A stretch of DNA of 64,000 nucleotides from Halostagnicola sp. A56 (GCF_000691505.1 NZ_JMIP02000017.1:186001-250000); one strand, 5' to 3'. Positions 53,267 to 63,212 are shown, counted from the first letter of the stretch. Notes: generated from the letters alone by a model not told the origin. Program-made: numbers and translations.

Positions 53267-53682
53267 GTTGGTGAAGATTAAAAGTCGGTTCCCGTTGTAT
53301 GAGTCATCCGATACTGAACAGGTGTGACTTGCCGCCGTTTGACCTGGTACGAGGGCAGCGTCGTGTATAAACACAGATATATTTTCGTGATGACGCTCGT
53401 AGCCGTTCGATATCGTCAATAGTATAGGTCATCTCGAGATAGCGGAGCGGCTTGTTGCGTTCTGTCCGACAGGCTAAGCGGGGCGAGTGCCTCGAGACTT
53501 TCCTTCGAGGGGGTTCACATCTGTGTCTCGTGGTTTTATATTGTCGTTACGTAGGGCCAACTGTTTTAGTAACAGACGAAAAAAACGAACGATTCAGCGC
53601 TGGTGAATTACATGGCTTCGTGGACCTGAATTATTAGAACGAGAGGAATGAAGAGTATTGCCGTTTCAGCCGAAGAAACTCC
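53267..53682. other. Intergenic region, no gene seen
   Basis: About 415 bp, A+T-rich in places (aaacacagatatattttcgtg, ttatattgtcgtt). Short frames lack acidic bias. It lies between the end of the dpp cluster and a convergent membrane-protein gene. Confidence 0.4.
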
Positions 53683-54171
53683 CTAGGAGCGGATCTCAAC
53701 CCAGATACTGCTCAAACCGTACAAGAGCACACCGGACACGGAACAGGCGATACTGAACGGAACGAGTAACAGACCGAGAACGAACAGATAATCCACTTCG
53801 GTCGGGATACTGGAGTAGAGAATCGTCGTCAGTCGGAATTTGACGAGAATCCATTCCAAGATCAGTATCCCGGTCCCCGTTGCGCCGAAAATAACCCCTC
53901 CAGTGACCAGTCGGCGAGGCCATCCACTAGAATTGAAACGGCGTATCAGAAGCGCCAGGAGACCCACTTCCATGAGAACGAACATTCCAAGCAATGCGTA
54001 GAGAATAGTGATAAGAACGCTTGCACCCGCCGCAAATTCCCCGACTGCGGACTTCTCAGGGAGCGTTGTGGCCATAAACACCGCAATACCGATACTAGTT
54101 ATCCCGAGAACGGATGCGAGTATCGCGATCATCCAGAAGCTATTACGTATAGCCCATCTCATAAGCCACAT
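53683..54171 (-). CDS. Four-TM membrane protein of unknown function
   Basis: 162 aa from ATG 54171 (MWLMRWAIRNSFWMIAILAS). Starts at 54225 and 54162 are also possible; a TATA-like TTATTACAATA about 25 bp before 54171 favours it as a leaderless start. Four hydrophobic helices are seen: SFWMIAILASVLGITSIGIA, LITILYALLGMFVLMEVGLL, VTGGVIFGATGTGILILEWI and FVLGLLLVPFSIACSVSGVL. No motif or family is recognised. It stands alone. Confidence 0.65.
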   Translation of the reverse strand: MWLMRWAIRNSFWMIAILASVLGITSIGIAVFMATTLPEKSAVGEFAAGASVLITILYALLGMFVLMEVGLLALLIRRFNSSGWPRRLVTGGVIFGATGTGILILEWILVKFRLTTILYSSIPTEVDYLFVLGLLLVPFSIACSVSGVLLYGLSSIWVEIRS

Positions 54172-54463
54172 TGTTAGACTTATTGTAATAAGCCTTCTGA
54201 GGGGTTTGTGAATTGACCGTTCCAACGACGGTAAATCACTAGCCGCCGCTTCCCGTTTTTCCCTCCCTCGGTGTGGCAGTTCGACTCAAGCAGCCTCGCG
54301 ATTAGCCAGAGTCGACGGTTCAGACGGGGCCATACGGGAGAGCGAGCGAACGGCGCAACGACGAGCGTCGCGAGTCAAAAACGAGAAGCTCAGATGTCTT
54401 TCGAACAGTGGGATCGCCTGTACCGGCGCTCGAGCGGAGGAATCGTTTCCGACGCGATCGCAA

Positions 54464-55084
54464 TCAGTGCATCGTCGGGATCGACTCGGTCGTCGTCCGT
54501 ACCCACCCGTCTTCGTACTCGATCGCACCGACGTCCGCGAGCGCGGGGAGGTGCGAGTGATGGAGCGCGATAGCCGCGGTCTCCGTGTCCGAGATCGGAC
54601 TGGCTCGAAGCGTCGTCAGCTGGGAGGCGAGCACGGCGATCGAGCACGGTCGACCGCGTTCCTGGAGCGTTCGGAGCAACGGCATGCGAACTGGGTGGAC
54701 GATCGTCTCGAGGGCCCGCTCGTCCGCGCTCGAGCACGCCTCGAGGAGAGACGCCACGTTCATCGGCGGGATCGGGGCGTTCGACCCGATCGATGCGGTC
54801 TCTCCGTCCCACTCGATGACGCCGTAATCGGCGAGTTTGGGGAGATGTGCGTGGACGAGGCTCGTTCGGATCTCGCGTTCGGTCGGCCGGTCCTGGCCGG
54901 CAGACGCGTTCCGACGGCGAACCTCCGTGGCCAGTTCGGCGAGCGATACTGCCCGATCGTAGCCCCCCAGGACCTCGAGCACGCGGAGGCGTCGCGGGTG
55001 CCGAAGAACGTCGTAACACTCCGACGGGATCTCGGCAAGCGAATCGCTGCTGTCGTCGCCGCCGAAGTGGGCATCCGAGCTCAT
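54464..55084 (-). CDS. HTH regulator with two similar halves (DUF7344-type)
   Basis: 206 aa from ATG 55084 (MSSDAHFGGDDSSDSLAEIP). Two winged-helix-like repeats are visible: SECYDVLRHPRRLRVLEVLG ... LVHAHLPKLADYGVIEWDGE, and TIVHPVRMPLLRTLQERGRP ... LHHSHLPALADVGAIEYEDG. The HxHLPxLADxGxIE phrase marks the recognition wing of haloarchaeal DUF7344-type regulators. Tandem domains suggest that it binds as a monomer to a two-part site. The target is unknown. It is divergent from the DUF7113-type gene, with a 140-bp gap. Confidence 0.82.
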   Translation of the reverse strand: MSSDAHFGGDDSSDSLAEIPSECYDVLRHPRRLRVLEVLGGYDRAVSLAELATEVRRRNASAGQDRPTEREIRTSLVHAHLPKLADYGVIEWDGETASIGSNAPIPPMNVASLLEACSSADERALETIVHPVRMPLLRTLQERGRPCSIAVLASQLTTLRASPISDTETAAIALHHSHLPALADVGAIEYEDGWVRTTTESIPTMH

Positions 55085-55224
55085 TAGGACGACACACCCG
55101 CCCAACGGGTATAAGCCCGTTTCCAAAACGATTTGGGTAGGGTGCTTGACAGCCGATCGGCGTCGACTCGGGTGGCCGTTCGCCACTCCACGCCTTTTTG
55201 CATCTTCGGGCCGTATATCGGCGT

Positions 55225-55569
55225 ATGTTGCTGGTACGCGGTCGCGCCGGCGGAACCGAACTGACGGGAACGCTCTACGAGCGCGGCGAGCAGGCGCCGT
55301 CGTTTCGGGGCGCACCCGACGAAGCTGCCGCGTACGTCTGGGTCTGTGACGAGTTCTACGAGGTCGACAGCGGCGGGACGACCCAGCTCGTCAACGACCG
55401 AGAGGTCAACGTCGCCTTCGAGTCGCCGATGCCTCGCGGCTTCGACACGCGCGAACAGGCCCTCGAGGCCGCCAAAGAACACGTCCGGACGCAGTTCGCC
55501 CGCATCGGCGTCCCCGAGAGCGAGGTCGAACTCGCGGTCGAAAAGAGCGAGCCCGAACCGGAGATTTAG
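55225..55569 (+). CDS. DUF7113-type haloarchaeal protein
   Basis: 114 aa from ATG 55225 (MLLVRGRAGGTELTGTLYER). The body (YVWVCDEFYEVDSGGTTQLV, VAFESPMPRGFDTREQALEA, HVRTQFARIGVPESEVELAV) is characteristic of a conserved haloarchaeal family I know as DUF7113, with strands in the first half and a helix in the second. No enzyme motif or signal is seen. It is convergent with the cohesin-like gene, with 4 bp between them. Confidence 0.7.
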   Translation: MLLVRGRAGGTELTGTLYERGEQAPSFRGAPDEAAAYVWVCDEFYEVDSGGTTQLVNDREVNVAFESPMPRGFDTREQALEAAKEHVRTQFARIGVPESEVELAVEKSEPEPEI

Positions 55570-55573
55570 GCGA

Positions 55574-56329
55574 CTACCGAGACCCTCGAGTCGACAGAAA
55601 CACGACGACGAGACCGACGAAGACGGTGGCGATCAGGACGAACGCACCGGGACCGAACGGTGAGCCGTCGGGCTCGTCGGTCGGCGGCTCACCACCGTTC
55701 TCGTCCGTATCGCTCGCTTCCGTTGCCTCGAGTTCGTCGGGGTCCGGATGCTCGAACGACTCGAGCGACTCGTCCCCATCGTCGATCGACACGGAGACGT
55801 CCTGCCCGTGGACCTGTAGCGGGTAGGATTGCTCGAGGCCGACGCTCGTCTCCGTCACGTCGATGGCGGTCTCGCCGGCCGGTGCGTCCGCGGCGACTTC
55901 GACGGTGAGCGTCACGAGGCGCTCGTTCCCGGTCGCTCCGCCCGCGACTGGATCGCGCCACTGCTCGAGGACGGCGGTCCCGTTCTCGTGGGCGAGGGTC
56001 TCGTCGCTTCGAACCGTCGTCTCCTCGCCCTGCTGGAGCCACGGCCCGGGCTCGATCGACGTGATCTCGAGGTACTCCGGATGGTACTGGGCGACGAAGT
56101 CGACGGAGTCGACGCCCTCGCCGCCGTAGCCGCCGTCGGTGACCATGGTGATATCGACGGTGAACTCCTCGCCGGGGTCGGCCTCGACGCTATGGGGCGT
56201 CGGCGTCAACACGGCGAGTTGATCGGCTCCGGCGACCGCGCCGACGGTAAAGCCAGCTGCGGCGAGGACGATTACGAGCGCGAGCGAGGCGCGTTGCAGG
56301 CGGTCGATTCGAGTGCTGTCGTCTCCCAT
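55574..56329 (-). CDS. Secreted, membrane-anchored cohesin-like domain protein
   Basis: 251 aa from ATG 56329 (MGDDSTRIDRLQRASLALVI). A signal or TM segment (LALVIVLAAAGFTVGAVAGA) leads to an extracellular cohesin-like beta-sandwich: SVEADPGEEFTVDITMVTDG, SVDFVAQYHPEYLEITSIEP and LVTLTVEVAADAPAGETAID. An acidic linker rich in Asp and Glu and a C-terminal helix (FVLIATVFVGLVVVFLSTRG) anchor it. No dockerin partner is visible here. In archaea such proteins are cell-surface adhesion or scaffolding domains of unknown partner. Confidence 0.8.
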   Translation of the reverse strand: MGDDSTRIDRLQRASLALVIVLAAAGFTVGAVAGADQLAVLTPTPHSVEADPGEEFTVDITMVTDGGYGGEGVDSVDFVAQYHPEYLEITSIEPGPWLQQGEETTVRSDETLAHENGTAVLEQWRDPVAGGATGNERLVTLTVEVAADAPAGETAIDVTETSVGLEQSYPLQVHGQDVSVSIDDGDESLESFEHPDPDELEATEASDTDENGGEPPTDEPDGSPFGPGAFVLIATVFVGLVVVFLSTRGSR

Positions 56330-56587
56330 TTCTGTCAGAGATCGATGTGAAGGCTCGTTCGCAGGCGAACGGTAGGCACGTGCGGGCATACGACCTCGTG
56401 AGCAGGTTGTCAGACCCGTGATGCAGGTTGTCAGGTCCGTAGATCAGATCCGCTCAGGCCCGACCAGGTCGGGCAATGGTCTATCGTACGACTCGTTTAC
56501 ACGCCGGTCGTCTTGTCGCCTTCGCTCCGCAATGTTCGAGGGGTTTGAACGTCCGCGAGTTCGGCGATGCACACCGTTCGTCGGGAG

Positions 56588-57877
56588 TTAGACCAGATCC
56601 TCGCCCCACCGGTGATTGTCGTAAGTCCGGTCCCGCGTCGTGTCGAAACTGTCCTCTAAACTCTCGCGGAGCGAGCGCTTCTCCGGATTGCTGATTCGGG
56701 CCAGTTCGTCCGCCTTCTCGATGATCGTTGGCGGGCCGTGGGCGATCGCCACGCTCTGGAGCACGGACGTTGTCAACCGCTCGCGGGTCTCCGGATCGCG
56801 GGTGAAGGCGTAGGGCGCTTCGACTCGATAGAGCAGGTCGTCGCGCGGATCGTAGAGGACGAAAAACGTCACCTCGTAGTCCTCGAGGTCTCGCTTTCGC
56901 TCGACGCCTAAGGCGTCGCCCTCGACCGAAAGGGGCCGATCGACGCCGCCTCGAGACCGGAACCAGTTGGTGTAGGTCAGCGCGGAGGTGTCTCGCTCCC
57001 AACGCTCGCCGTCGACGTCGTCGACGTACTCCCCGCACTCTAAGATCCGGGTGAACATCGCGGAGTCGTCGGCCCAGGGAACGTCGATTCCCACGTCCCC
57101 CTCGGTTCGCTTCTTTCGTTTGAGCGTCCGGGTTATGACGCGCGTTGCGGGGTTCTTGACGAACCCGATCAGGGGAACGTCCCGTTCACAGAAGTGCTCG
57201 ACCAGCCGAACGTAGTTCTCGAGGACCGTCTCCGGGCGCGGATCCTCGAGCAGGAAATCCGCGAGGTCGGGGTGTTGGTCGGCCCATCGAAGCAGTCCGC
57301 GGGGATAGAGCGGACCGTCCAGAACGAGCAGATCGGAGACGTCGTCGGCGTGTTCGCGGGCGTGCTCGCTCTCGGCGAGATACAGCGCGAGCGCGTGGAC
57401 GACGCCCTCGGCGAACCGGGGTAGCGGCGGCACCTTCACCGCGCGCGAGCGGCTGTACCCCTCGTCGAAGGTATCCCATCGATCGTCGACCCGCGCGGTC
57501 TCGTCGTTCGAGTGAACCGTCGCGACGACGGTTCGCGAGCGGTGGAGGTCGAGGTCACTCGGGGTCGTGCTCATCGCGGCCTGTGCGATGTCGATGACGA
57601 GCCCGTTTTTGAACGTCGTGGGATTGATCGTCCCGGCGTCGAGGCCGTGCTGGGTCGGAAACGGCCGCTCGCAGAGTGCAACGTCCTCACAGCCGACGAG
57701 ACGCTTTCGCTGCTCGCCGACCGGCTCGAGAATCGTTCGACCGTCGTACGCGAGCGGATCCAGAAACGACTCCCAGACCGTCTCGGCGAACTCCCGGTGG
57801 TCCCGCTCGTCGGCACCGTGGTCGATCCGCCGCGCCAGCCGCGCGATGCCGTCGAAGTGGACCGGATCGAGCGTCAT
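56588..57877 (-). CDS. nurA: NurA-domain DNA repair nuclease
   Basis: 429 aa from ATG 57877 (MTLDPVHFDGIARLARRIDH). NurA is a 5' nuclease that works with HerA helicase in end resection. The RNase-H-like core has its first Asp in HGLDAGTINPTTFKNGLVID and a second in LLVLDGPLYPRGLLRW; GFVKNPATRVITRTLKRKK and the RVEAPYAFTRDPETRERL region fit archaeal NurA. It is longer than NurA of thermophiles (about 330-340 aa), as usual for haloarchaea. herA and mre11/rad50 are not adjacent here. Confidence 0.85.
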   Translation of the reverse strand: MTLDPVHFDGIARLARRIDHGADERDHREFAETVWESFLDPLAYDGRTILEPVGEQRKRLVGCEDVALCERPFPTQHGLDAGTINPTTFKNGLVIDIAQAAMSTTPSDLDLHRSRTVVATVHSNDETARVDDRWDTFDEGYSRSRAVKVPPLPRFAEGVVHALALYLAESEHAREHADDVSDLLVLDGPLYPRGLLRWADQHPDLADFLLEDPRPETVLENYVRLVEHFCERDVPLIGFVKNPATRVITRTLKRKKRTEGDVGIDVPWADDSAMFTRILECGEYVDDVDGERWERDTSALTYTNWFRSRGGVDRPLSVEGDALGVERKRDLEDYEVTFFVLYDPRDDLLYRVEAPYAFTRDPETRERLTTSVLQSVAIAHGPPTIIEKADELARISNPEKRSLRESLEDSFDTTRDRTYDNHRWGEDLV

Positions 57878-58055
57878 GACCGACTCCACCGACCCCACCC
57901 GCAAAAATCCCGCGATCGGTTCGACTCCTCGGCCACCGCCCGCATCGAACCAATCCCCCGCTACAATTCATGCCGTGCTCGAGCGGTTCACTCGAGACCG
58001 GGTAAATAATTATCAGAAAACGTATATGACTGGGTGTCGACCACCCGAATACCCG

Positions 58056-58310
58056 ATGTCCAAGCGAGGAATTCGGACCGCCGATTCGGAGACACAACCG
58101 ATCAATTGGCACCGCACGGAAAACGGTGTGACCATCCGCGACGAGGAAAACCCCGACGCGTGGGTCCATATGGAGTTCGAGGCGGGCGTTCCGCCCGAAC
58201 ACCGACTCTTTATGATCTGCCCCGACTGCGGCGCGGTGTTCGCCCAGCGCAGCAAACCGGGCCACGGCACCGTCTGTGGCGACTGCGGCGCTGAGTACGA
58301 ACACGAATGA
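58056..58310 (+). CDS. Small zinc-ribbon protein (DUF7837-type)
   Basis: 84 aa from ATG 58056 (MSKRGIRTADSETQPINWHR). Two CxxC pairs, CPDCGAVFAQRS and CGDCGAEYEH, form a single zinc ribbon after a strand-rich segment (WVHMEFEAGVPPEHRLFMI). Small proteins of this design are common in haloarchaea and unstudied. ATG 58027 in the same frame is possible, but a TATA-like taaataattat at 58003-58013 places the transcript start after it. Function unknown. Confidence 0.7.
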   Translation: MSKRGIRTADSETQPINWHRTENGVTIRDEENPDAWVHMEFEAGVPPEHRLFMICPDCGAVFAQRSKPGHGTVCGDCGAEYEHE

Positions 58311-58578
58311 GTAGAATTTGACATCACCCGGCCGTCGAGAGTGGGTATCCGACGATCGTGGTGACACGGTTTCTGTATTTTGCCTTCCGCCTGAAACCCG
58401 ATCCACCGGTTTAGTAACTACACTGCTAATCGAACACCGAGTCGAGTCTAGAATCTCTCGACTGGAGTTCGACCATCGAGGGCTCGATTCGAACGATCGT
58501 GGTTATCGTCGCGTATCTGTAGGTATTGCGTTGTTTCTGACGTGATTCGAATCCATGCGCCCGGTGTTGGGACTTCGG

Positions 58579-60321
58579 TTAGTCCTTCACGGCTGTTTCT
58601 GACGTTTCGCGTGGTGATTCCTGGGACGGTTCTGGATGGTCAGTACGTTCGTCGGTCTCCGGTATCTGCCGTGGCAAAAACGTCGATGCGATAAGCAGGA
58701 GCAACACGATTAGTACGAGGAGGAGTAGCGTCGCCCGCTGGGCGTCGAACATCGCGGCCTCGAAGACACCCTCGAGCAACTGTCGTTGCGTTGGGGTGAG
58801 TTGGTTCAGAAACTGTTGTTGCGTGGCCTCGGTCGCCGTCTCCGCTGCGTCCTCAAGAGCGATCACCAGATCGTTTCGTTGCGCTGTCGAAACGCTCACG
58901 TGTTCCACTCGGAGCACTCTGTCGACGACGCCACCGTAGAACTGTCCGAGAAAAAACGAGCCGACGACTGCGGTCCCCATGGCGAAGCCGATCGAACTGC
59001 TCACGTTCAGGACACCGGACGCCTCGGGGGAGTTCGCGGTCGAGACCGCTGACATCGTCATATTGCCGATCTGTGCCACTACGAACCCGACACCGGCTCC
59101 GTAAAGCGCCACTGGAACGAGCATGCTGCCGATCGTCTGTCCGGGTCCCGTCTGCTCGTACAGTGCCAACAGTCCGGCGCCCATACACACGATGCCGATC
59201 TGAACGAGCGTCTTTGGCGAGACGTGCTTTCGCCAGCCGGTCGTGATCGTCGCAAAGAGGATCGACGCGACGGAGTACGGCAACAACGCGAGTCCGGTTT
59301 CGAACGCAGTGTACCCAAGTACCGCCTGAAGATAGACCGGGAAAATAAACATGAAGCCGGCAGAGACTATCGAGCGAATATTGTACGTTACGACGCCGGC
59401 CACAAAAGGACGATTCGTCAGTACGTGTAGCGGAACGAGCGGTGACTTCCCGGCGCGTTCAATCCGGCGTTCGTACTGAACGAACGCGGCGAACGCGAGC
59501 AGTCCGACCCCGAGAAACCAGATCGCCGGCGACGTTCCGAACGGATTGAACTGCACCTCGCCGACGACGAACGGCCGCCGTTCGATTAACCACCCGTACT
59601 TTCCGCTGAGGAGGAACCCAGCAACGAGCGATGTCGCACCGACGATGGACAGCGCCATTCCGCCCGTATCCAGCGAACTTCGCGACTCCGACAGTGGGTC
59701 CGGGGTCACGTACCGAACGAAGCAGAGAATAACCCCCGTACCGAGAATTTGGAGGGAAAAACCCCAGCGCCAGCTCGCGTACGTGGTCAGTGCGCCACCG
59801 ATAATCGGTCCGAGAGTCGACCCAACTCCGTGTACGCCTGCTAACAAGCCGAACGCCTTCGCCCGGTCATCGTCTTCGTAACTGATCGTCAACACGGTGA
59901 ACGTCAGGGGAAATAACACGGCGGCCGCGCCACCCTGGATGAGTGACCAGCCGGTATAAAGGATCGCCGTGTTCCAGCTGATCGCTGCCACCAGCGTCCC
60001 ACCGGCGTAGACGATCAGCGCGACAGTCAGTACGCGCCTCGTACTATACCGAGACGGTAGCGTACCGGCCGGCAGAATCAGCGCAGCGATCACCAGCGAG
60101 TAGAGTGATACCGCCCCCTGAATCACGGTGACCGTGGTATCGAACTCGTTTACCATCGTGGGGATCGCCACGTTCATCAGGGACGCGTTGACGATCACGA
60201 TGAACGTCGTCAGACTTGCAGCGATTGCCGGAGCCCAGTATTGTATCCTCGTCTGTAACTCCGCAGATATGGACGTATTGCCCCTCAAGAAAGGCTCGTC
60301 CGGGGTCATAGAGTGTCTCAT
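58579..60321 (-). CDS. MFS drug/proton antiporter, DHA2 (14-TM) type
   Basis: 580 aa with about 14 helices. The N-terminal domain has FIVIVNASLMNVAIPTMVNE, GTLPSRYSTRRVLTVALIVY (loop 2-3 motif A) and LIQGGAAAVLFPLTFTVLTI; GVHGVGSTLGPIIGGALTT is motif C, which marks exporters. A long extracytoplasmic segment follows TM13 (VDRVLRVEHVSVSTAQRNDL). DHA2 members export drugs or dyes; the substrate cannot be told. ATG 60309 is an alternative start. No TetR/PadR regulator is adjacent, and no partner genes are seen. Confidence 0.88.
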   Translation of the reverse strand: MRHSMTPDEPFLRGNTSISAELQTRIQYWAPAIAASLTTFIVIVNASLMNVAIPTMVNEFDTTVTVIQGAVSLYSLVIAALILPAGTLPSRYSTRRVLTVALIVYAGGTLVAAISWNTAILYTGWSLIQGGAAAVLFPLTFTVLTISYEDDDRAKAFGLLAGVHGVGSTLGPIIGGALTTYASWRWGFSLQILGTGVILCFVRYVTPDPLSESRSSLDTGGMALSIVGATSLVAGFLLSGKYGWLIERRPFVVGEVQFNPFGTSPAIWFLGVGLLAFAAFVQYERRIERAGKSPLVPLHVLTNRPFVAGVVTYNIRSIVSAGFMFIFPVYLQAVLGYTAFETGLALLPYSVASILFATITTGWRKHVSPKTLVQIGIVCMGAGLLALYEQTGPGQTIGSMLVPVALYGAGVGFVVAQIGNMTMSAVSTANSPEASGVLNVSSSIGFAMGTAVVGSFFLGQFYGGVVDRVLRVEHVSVSTAQRNDLVIALEDAAETATEATQQQFLNQLTPTQRQLLEGVFEAAMFDAQRATLLLLVLIVLLLLIASTFLPRQIPETDERTDHPEPSQESPRETSETAVKD

Positions 60322-60724
60322 GCTTTTGACCGGGAAATAACCGGGCCGTGATCAGGTACTTCGATTCGGCAGCGACTGGCGGGACAACGAACAGTCGAAG
60401 CGCCCGGTTCGACCCGCCCGACGGACGCTGGTGCGGTAATACTACGGAAACGTAACGACGAGACGTATCGAGAGGAAGGCGACGAGTACGACTGCGGTCG
60501 AATTCCGCACCCAGTCCTCGCTCGTGGCAGTCGAAGACGACCGAACTGTGGGCTACGCCTGCCGACGCGTAAACGGAACGTCACGTATCAGACGAGATTT
60601 CCGTAGATGGAGGAGTAGCTCACATTGAAACCGTCTTCCCATTCGCGTGTTCACTTCACGATCGAGCGACTCCCAACCCGACGTGAGCGACAGCTAGATA
60701 CGGCGGGACCCGTTGGACTCGAAC
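60322..60724. other. Intergenic region, no gene seen
   Basis: A 400-bp stretch between divergent genes. A TATA-like ggttatttcc at 60337-60346 (minus strand) probably serves the MFS gene; gpmI transcription would begin near 60690. No coding frame, RNA or repeats recognised. Confidence 0.4.
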
Positions 60725-62298
60725 ATGGACGCGGCACTGATCGTCCTCGACGGCTGGGGACTCGGTGATGACGACGGCGGACGAAACGCAGTCGAGGCAG
60801 CCCACACGCCGGTCTTCGATCGGCTCTCGAGAACCGGCGCGTCGGGCAGTCTCGAGGTCGCCGGCCGGCGCGTGGGCCTGCCCGACGGACAGATGGGAAA
60901 TAGCGAGGTCGGCCACCTCAACATCGGCGCGGGTCGGGTCGTCTACCAGGAGTACACCCGGATCTCGGACGCCATCGACGACGGCTCGTTCCGCGAGAAC
61001 GACGCGATCAACGCGGCGTTCGACCACGCCCGCGAGAACGACGGACGGGTGCACTTTCTCGGCCTCGTCAGCGACGGCGGGGTCCACTCCGATCAGGAAC
61101 ACCTCCACGCGCTGATCGAACTCGCCGCGGACCGCGACGTCGAGGCCGTCACCCACGCGATCACCGACGGCCGAGATACGTCCCCGACCGGCGGCAAGGG
61201 GTATCTGACGGCGCTCGAGGAGGCCATCGATACCCACGGGACGGGCGACGTTGCGACGGTTTCGGGGCGGTACTACGCGATGGACCGCGACCAGAACTGG
61301 GACCGGACGAAACGCGCCTACGACGCCATCGTCTCCCGCGAGGCCGAGTACGATGCCGAGTCGGCAGTCGACGCCGTCGAATCGTCCTACGACCGCGGGG
61401 AGACCGACGAGTTCGTCGAGCCGACGGTCATTTCGGGTGCACCGGCGCTCGAGGACGGCGACTCGGTCGTCTGGTTCAACTTCCGATCCGACCGGGCGCG
61501 ACAGCTCACGCGGCTGCTCGCCGATATTCGGCCCGAGTGGGAGTTCGAGACGAGTCCGCCAGACATCGAACTCGTGACGATGACCGAGTACGACGAGACG
61601 TTCGACCAGCCCATCGCGTTCCCGCCGAACCAGCCCGAGCAGGTGCTGGGCGAGGTGCTCGCCAACGCAGGGATGAGTCAGCTTCGGATGGCCGAGTCCG
61701 AGAAGTACGCCCACGTCACATACTTCCTGAACGGCGGTCGCGAGGTCGAGTTCGACGGCGAACACAGGGAGATCATCGAGAGCCCGGACGTCCCGACCTA
61801 CGACCAGCAACCGGAGATGAGCGCCCCCGAGGTGACCGACACCGCGATCGAGACGATTCGACGCGAAGATCCGGACGTACTCGTGCTCAACTACGCCAAT
61901 CCGGACATGGTGGGTCACACGGGCGACTACCGCGCCGCCGTCGAAGCCGTCGAAGCCGTCGATTTCGAACTCGGACGACTCGTCGACACGCTCGAGGACC
62001 ACGGGGCGCACGTCCTCATCACCGCCGATCACGCAACGCCGACGATATGGGTACCGAAGAGCGCCCGCACACGGCGCACACGTACAACCTCGTACCGTTC
62101 GTGTACGTTGCGCCGGGAGCGGGGTCGGAAACCGACCACGAAGACGCGAGCGAGGAGGGACGACCCGCGAGCGACGACACCGACGACGGCCGACAGGTCC
62201 GCGACGGCGGGACCCTCGCGGACATCGCTCCGACGATGCTAGAGTTGATCGGCATCGAGCAGCCCCCGGAGATGACCGGCGAGAGCTTACTCGAGTAG
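60725..62298 (+). CDS. gpmI: Cofactor-independent phosphoglycerate mutase (frameshift near 3' end)
   Basis: The 2,3-bisphosphoglycerate-independent enzyme interconverts 3- and 2-phosphoglycerate. [20 protein letters not shown] opens the alkaline-phosphatase-like domain; the phosphoserine is in [20 protein letters not shown]. The transferase domain contains [20 protein letters not shown] and [15 protein letters not shown], and [20 protein letters not shown] is a late metal-site motif. The next conserved motif, ITADHGNADDMG, is broken at 62033, where one G is missing, and continues in the next frame to [20 protein letters not shown] and a stop at 62298. Everything else is intact; an error in the sequence is likely. 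Confidence 0.9.
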
Positions 62299-62341
62299 TT
62301 CGCACCGACGAACCGGGGTACTGGAACGCTGCGGTCCGTCC

Positions 62342-62809
62342 TCAGCGCTGTCCGACCGCGTCGATCGCCGCACAGCCGAGTTCGATTACGTCGGCGTCGA
62401 GGTCGCTCGCCTGGAGTTCGTCGGGTGTGTACCAGGCCCACGCGTCGACACCGGCCTCGCCCGGACCCGGATCGATTTCGCGGCTCGGCACGGAGCCGAA
62501 GTAGACGTGATCGATGTGCTGGTGGCCGACGGCGCCGTCGTAAACGTCGACGTCGTAGAGCATCTGCCGACGAGGCTGGGGAAGACTCCGGCCCGCGTCG
62601 CTCTCGAGTGAGTCCTGAACTCGCGGGATCGACGCCTCGAGGCCGGTTTCCTCGCGACACTCACGGATCGCCGCCTCGTGTGGCAGTTCGTCGCGGTCGA
62701 TGTGGCCGCCGGGCGGGATTCGCTTTCCGAGCCTATCGTGCGCGTGAAGCGCCGTCGCGCCGTCGTTGACGATGTAGAGCGTCACGGTGAAGTGACGAGT
62801 CGTTTCCAT
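62342..62809 (-). CDS. NUDIX hydrolase
   Basis: 155 aa. The NUDIX box GHIDRDELPHEAAIRECREE followed by TGLEA matches Gx5Ex7REUxEExGU and binds Mg2+ at the Glu cluster. METTRHFTVTLYIVNDGATA starts the fold and VYFGSVPSREIDPGPGEAGV with AWYTPDELQASDLDADVIEL ends it. NUDIX enzymes hydrolyse nucleoside diphosphates linked to another group; the particular substrate cannot be inferred. It is convergent with gpmI, with 43 bp between stops. Confidence 0.9.
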   Translation of the reverse strand: METTRHFTVTLYIVNDGATALHAHDRLGKRIPPGGHIDRDELPHEAAIRECREETGLEASIPRVQDSLESDAGRSLPQPRRQMLYDVDVYDGAVGHQHIDHVYFGSVPSREIDPGPGEAGVDAWAWYTPDELQASDLDADVIELGCAAIDAVGQR

Positions 62810-62948
62810 GCTCGAGTGGGGAGCACCGGACGATCAAAGGCGCTCCGATCGAACGCGTTATGCCAGATTTGAACTGTTACAAGAGAACGAATAGCACGGT
62901 GGATGGATCACACGTAATATTATAGTAACCGAGTCGAAAGTCACGATC

Positions 62949-63119
62949 ATGGCTAATCAGGAATCTCAGGGCTCACTCATGATGGACGAAGACGAAGACT
63001 TCGTCCGCAAAGCGATGTACATCATGTTCGGCTGGGTCGTCGTCGTCGTGGCTGCAGGCGTCCTCCTGTTGTTACTTCGAGAACCGCTCGCCGGCCTCGT
63101 CGCGATGGGTCTGCTGTGA
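62949..63119 (+). CDS. 56-aa single-span membrane protein
   Basis: ATG 62949 encodes MANQESQGSLMMDEDEDFVR, then a hydrophobic helix (MFGWVVVVVAAGVLLLLL) and a short C-terminal tail (REPLAGLVAMGLL), ending at TGA 63117-63119. The acidic start with one helix is typical of small haloarchaeal membrane proteins. A TATA-like taatattatagt (62914-62925) lies about 25-35 bp before the start. No partner genes; function unknown. Confidence 0.7.
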   Translation: MANQESQGSLMMDEDEDFVRKAMYIMFGWVVVVVAAGVLLLLLREPLAGLVAMGLL

Positions 63120-63212
63120 AGATAGGCGTCGATCGGATCCACGACCGCAGTTTAGCTTTCGAACGGTGACTGTCCCCCTCGACGTGCGATTCGATCGACG
63201 ACGTCGCTCGAA

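Noticed and set aside
53452-53637. 61-codon open frame downstream of the dpp cluster
   Set aside because: Composition is atypical (basic, Cys-containing) and nothing supports translation.
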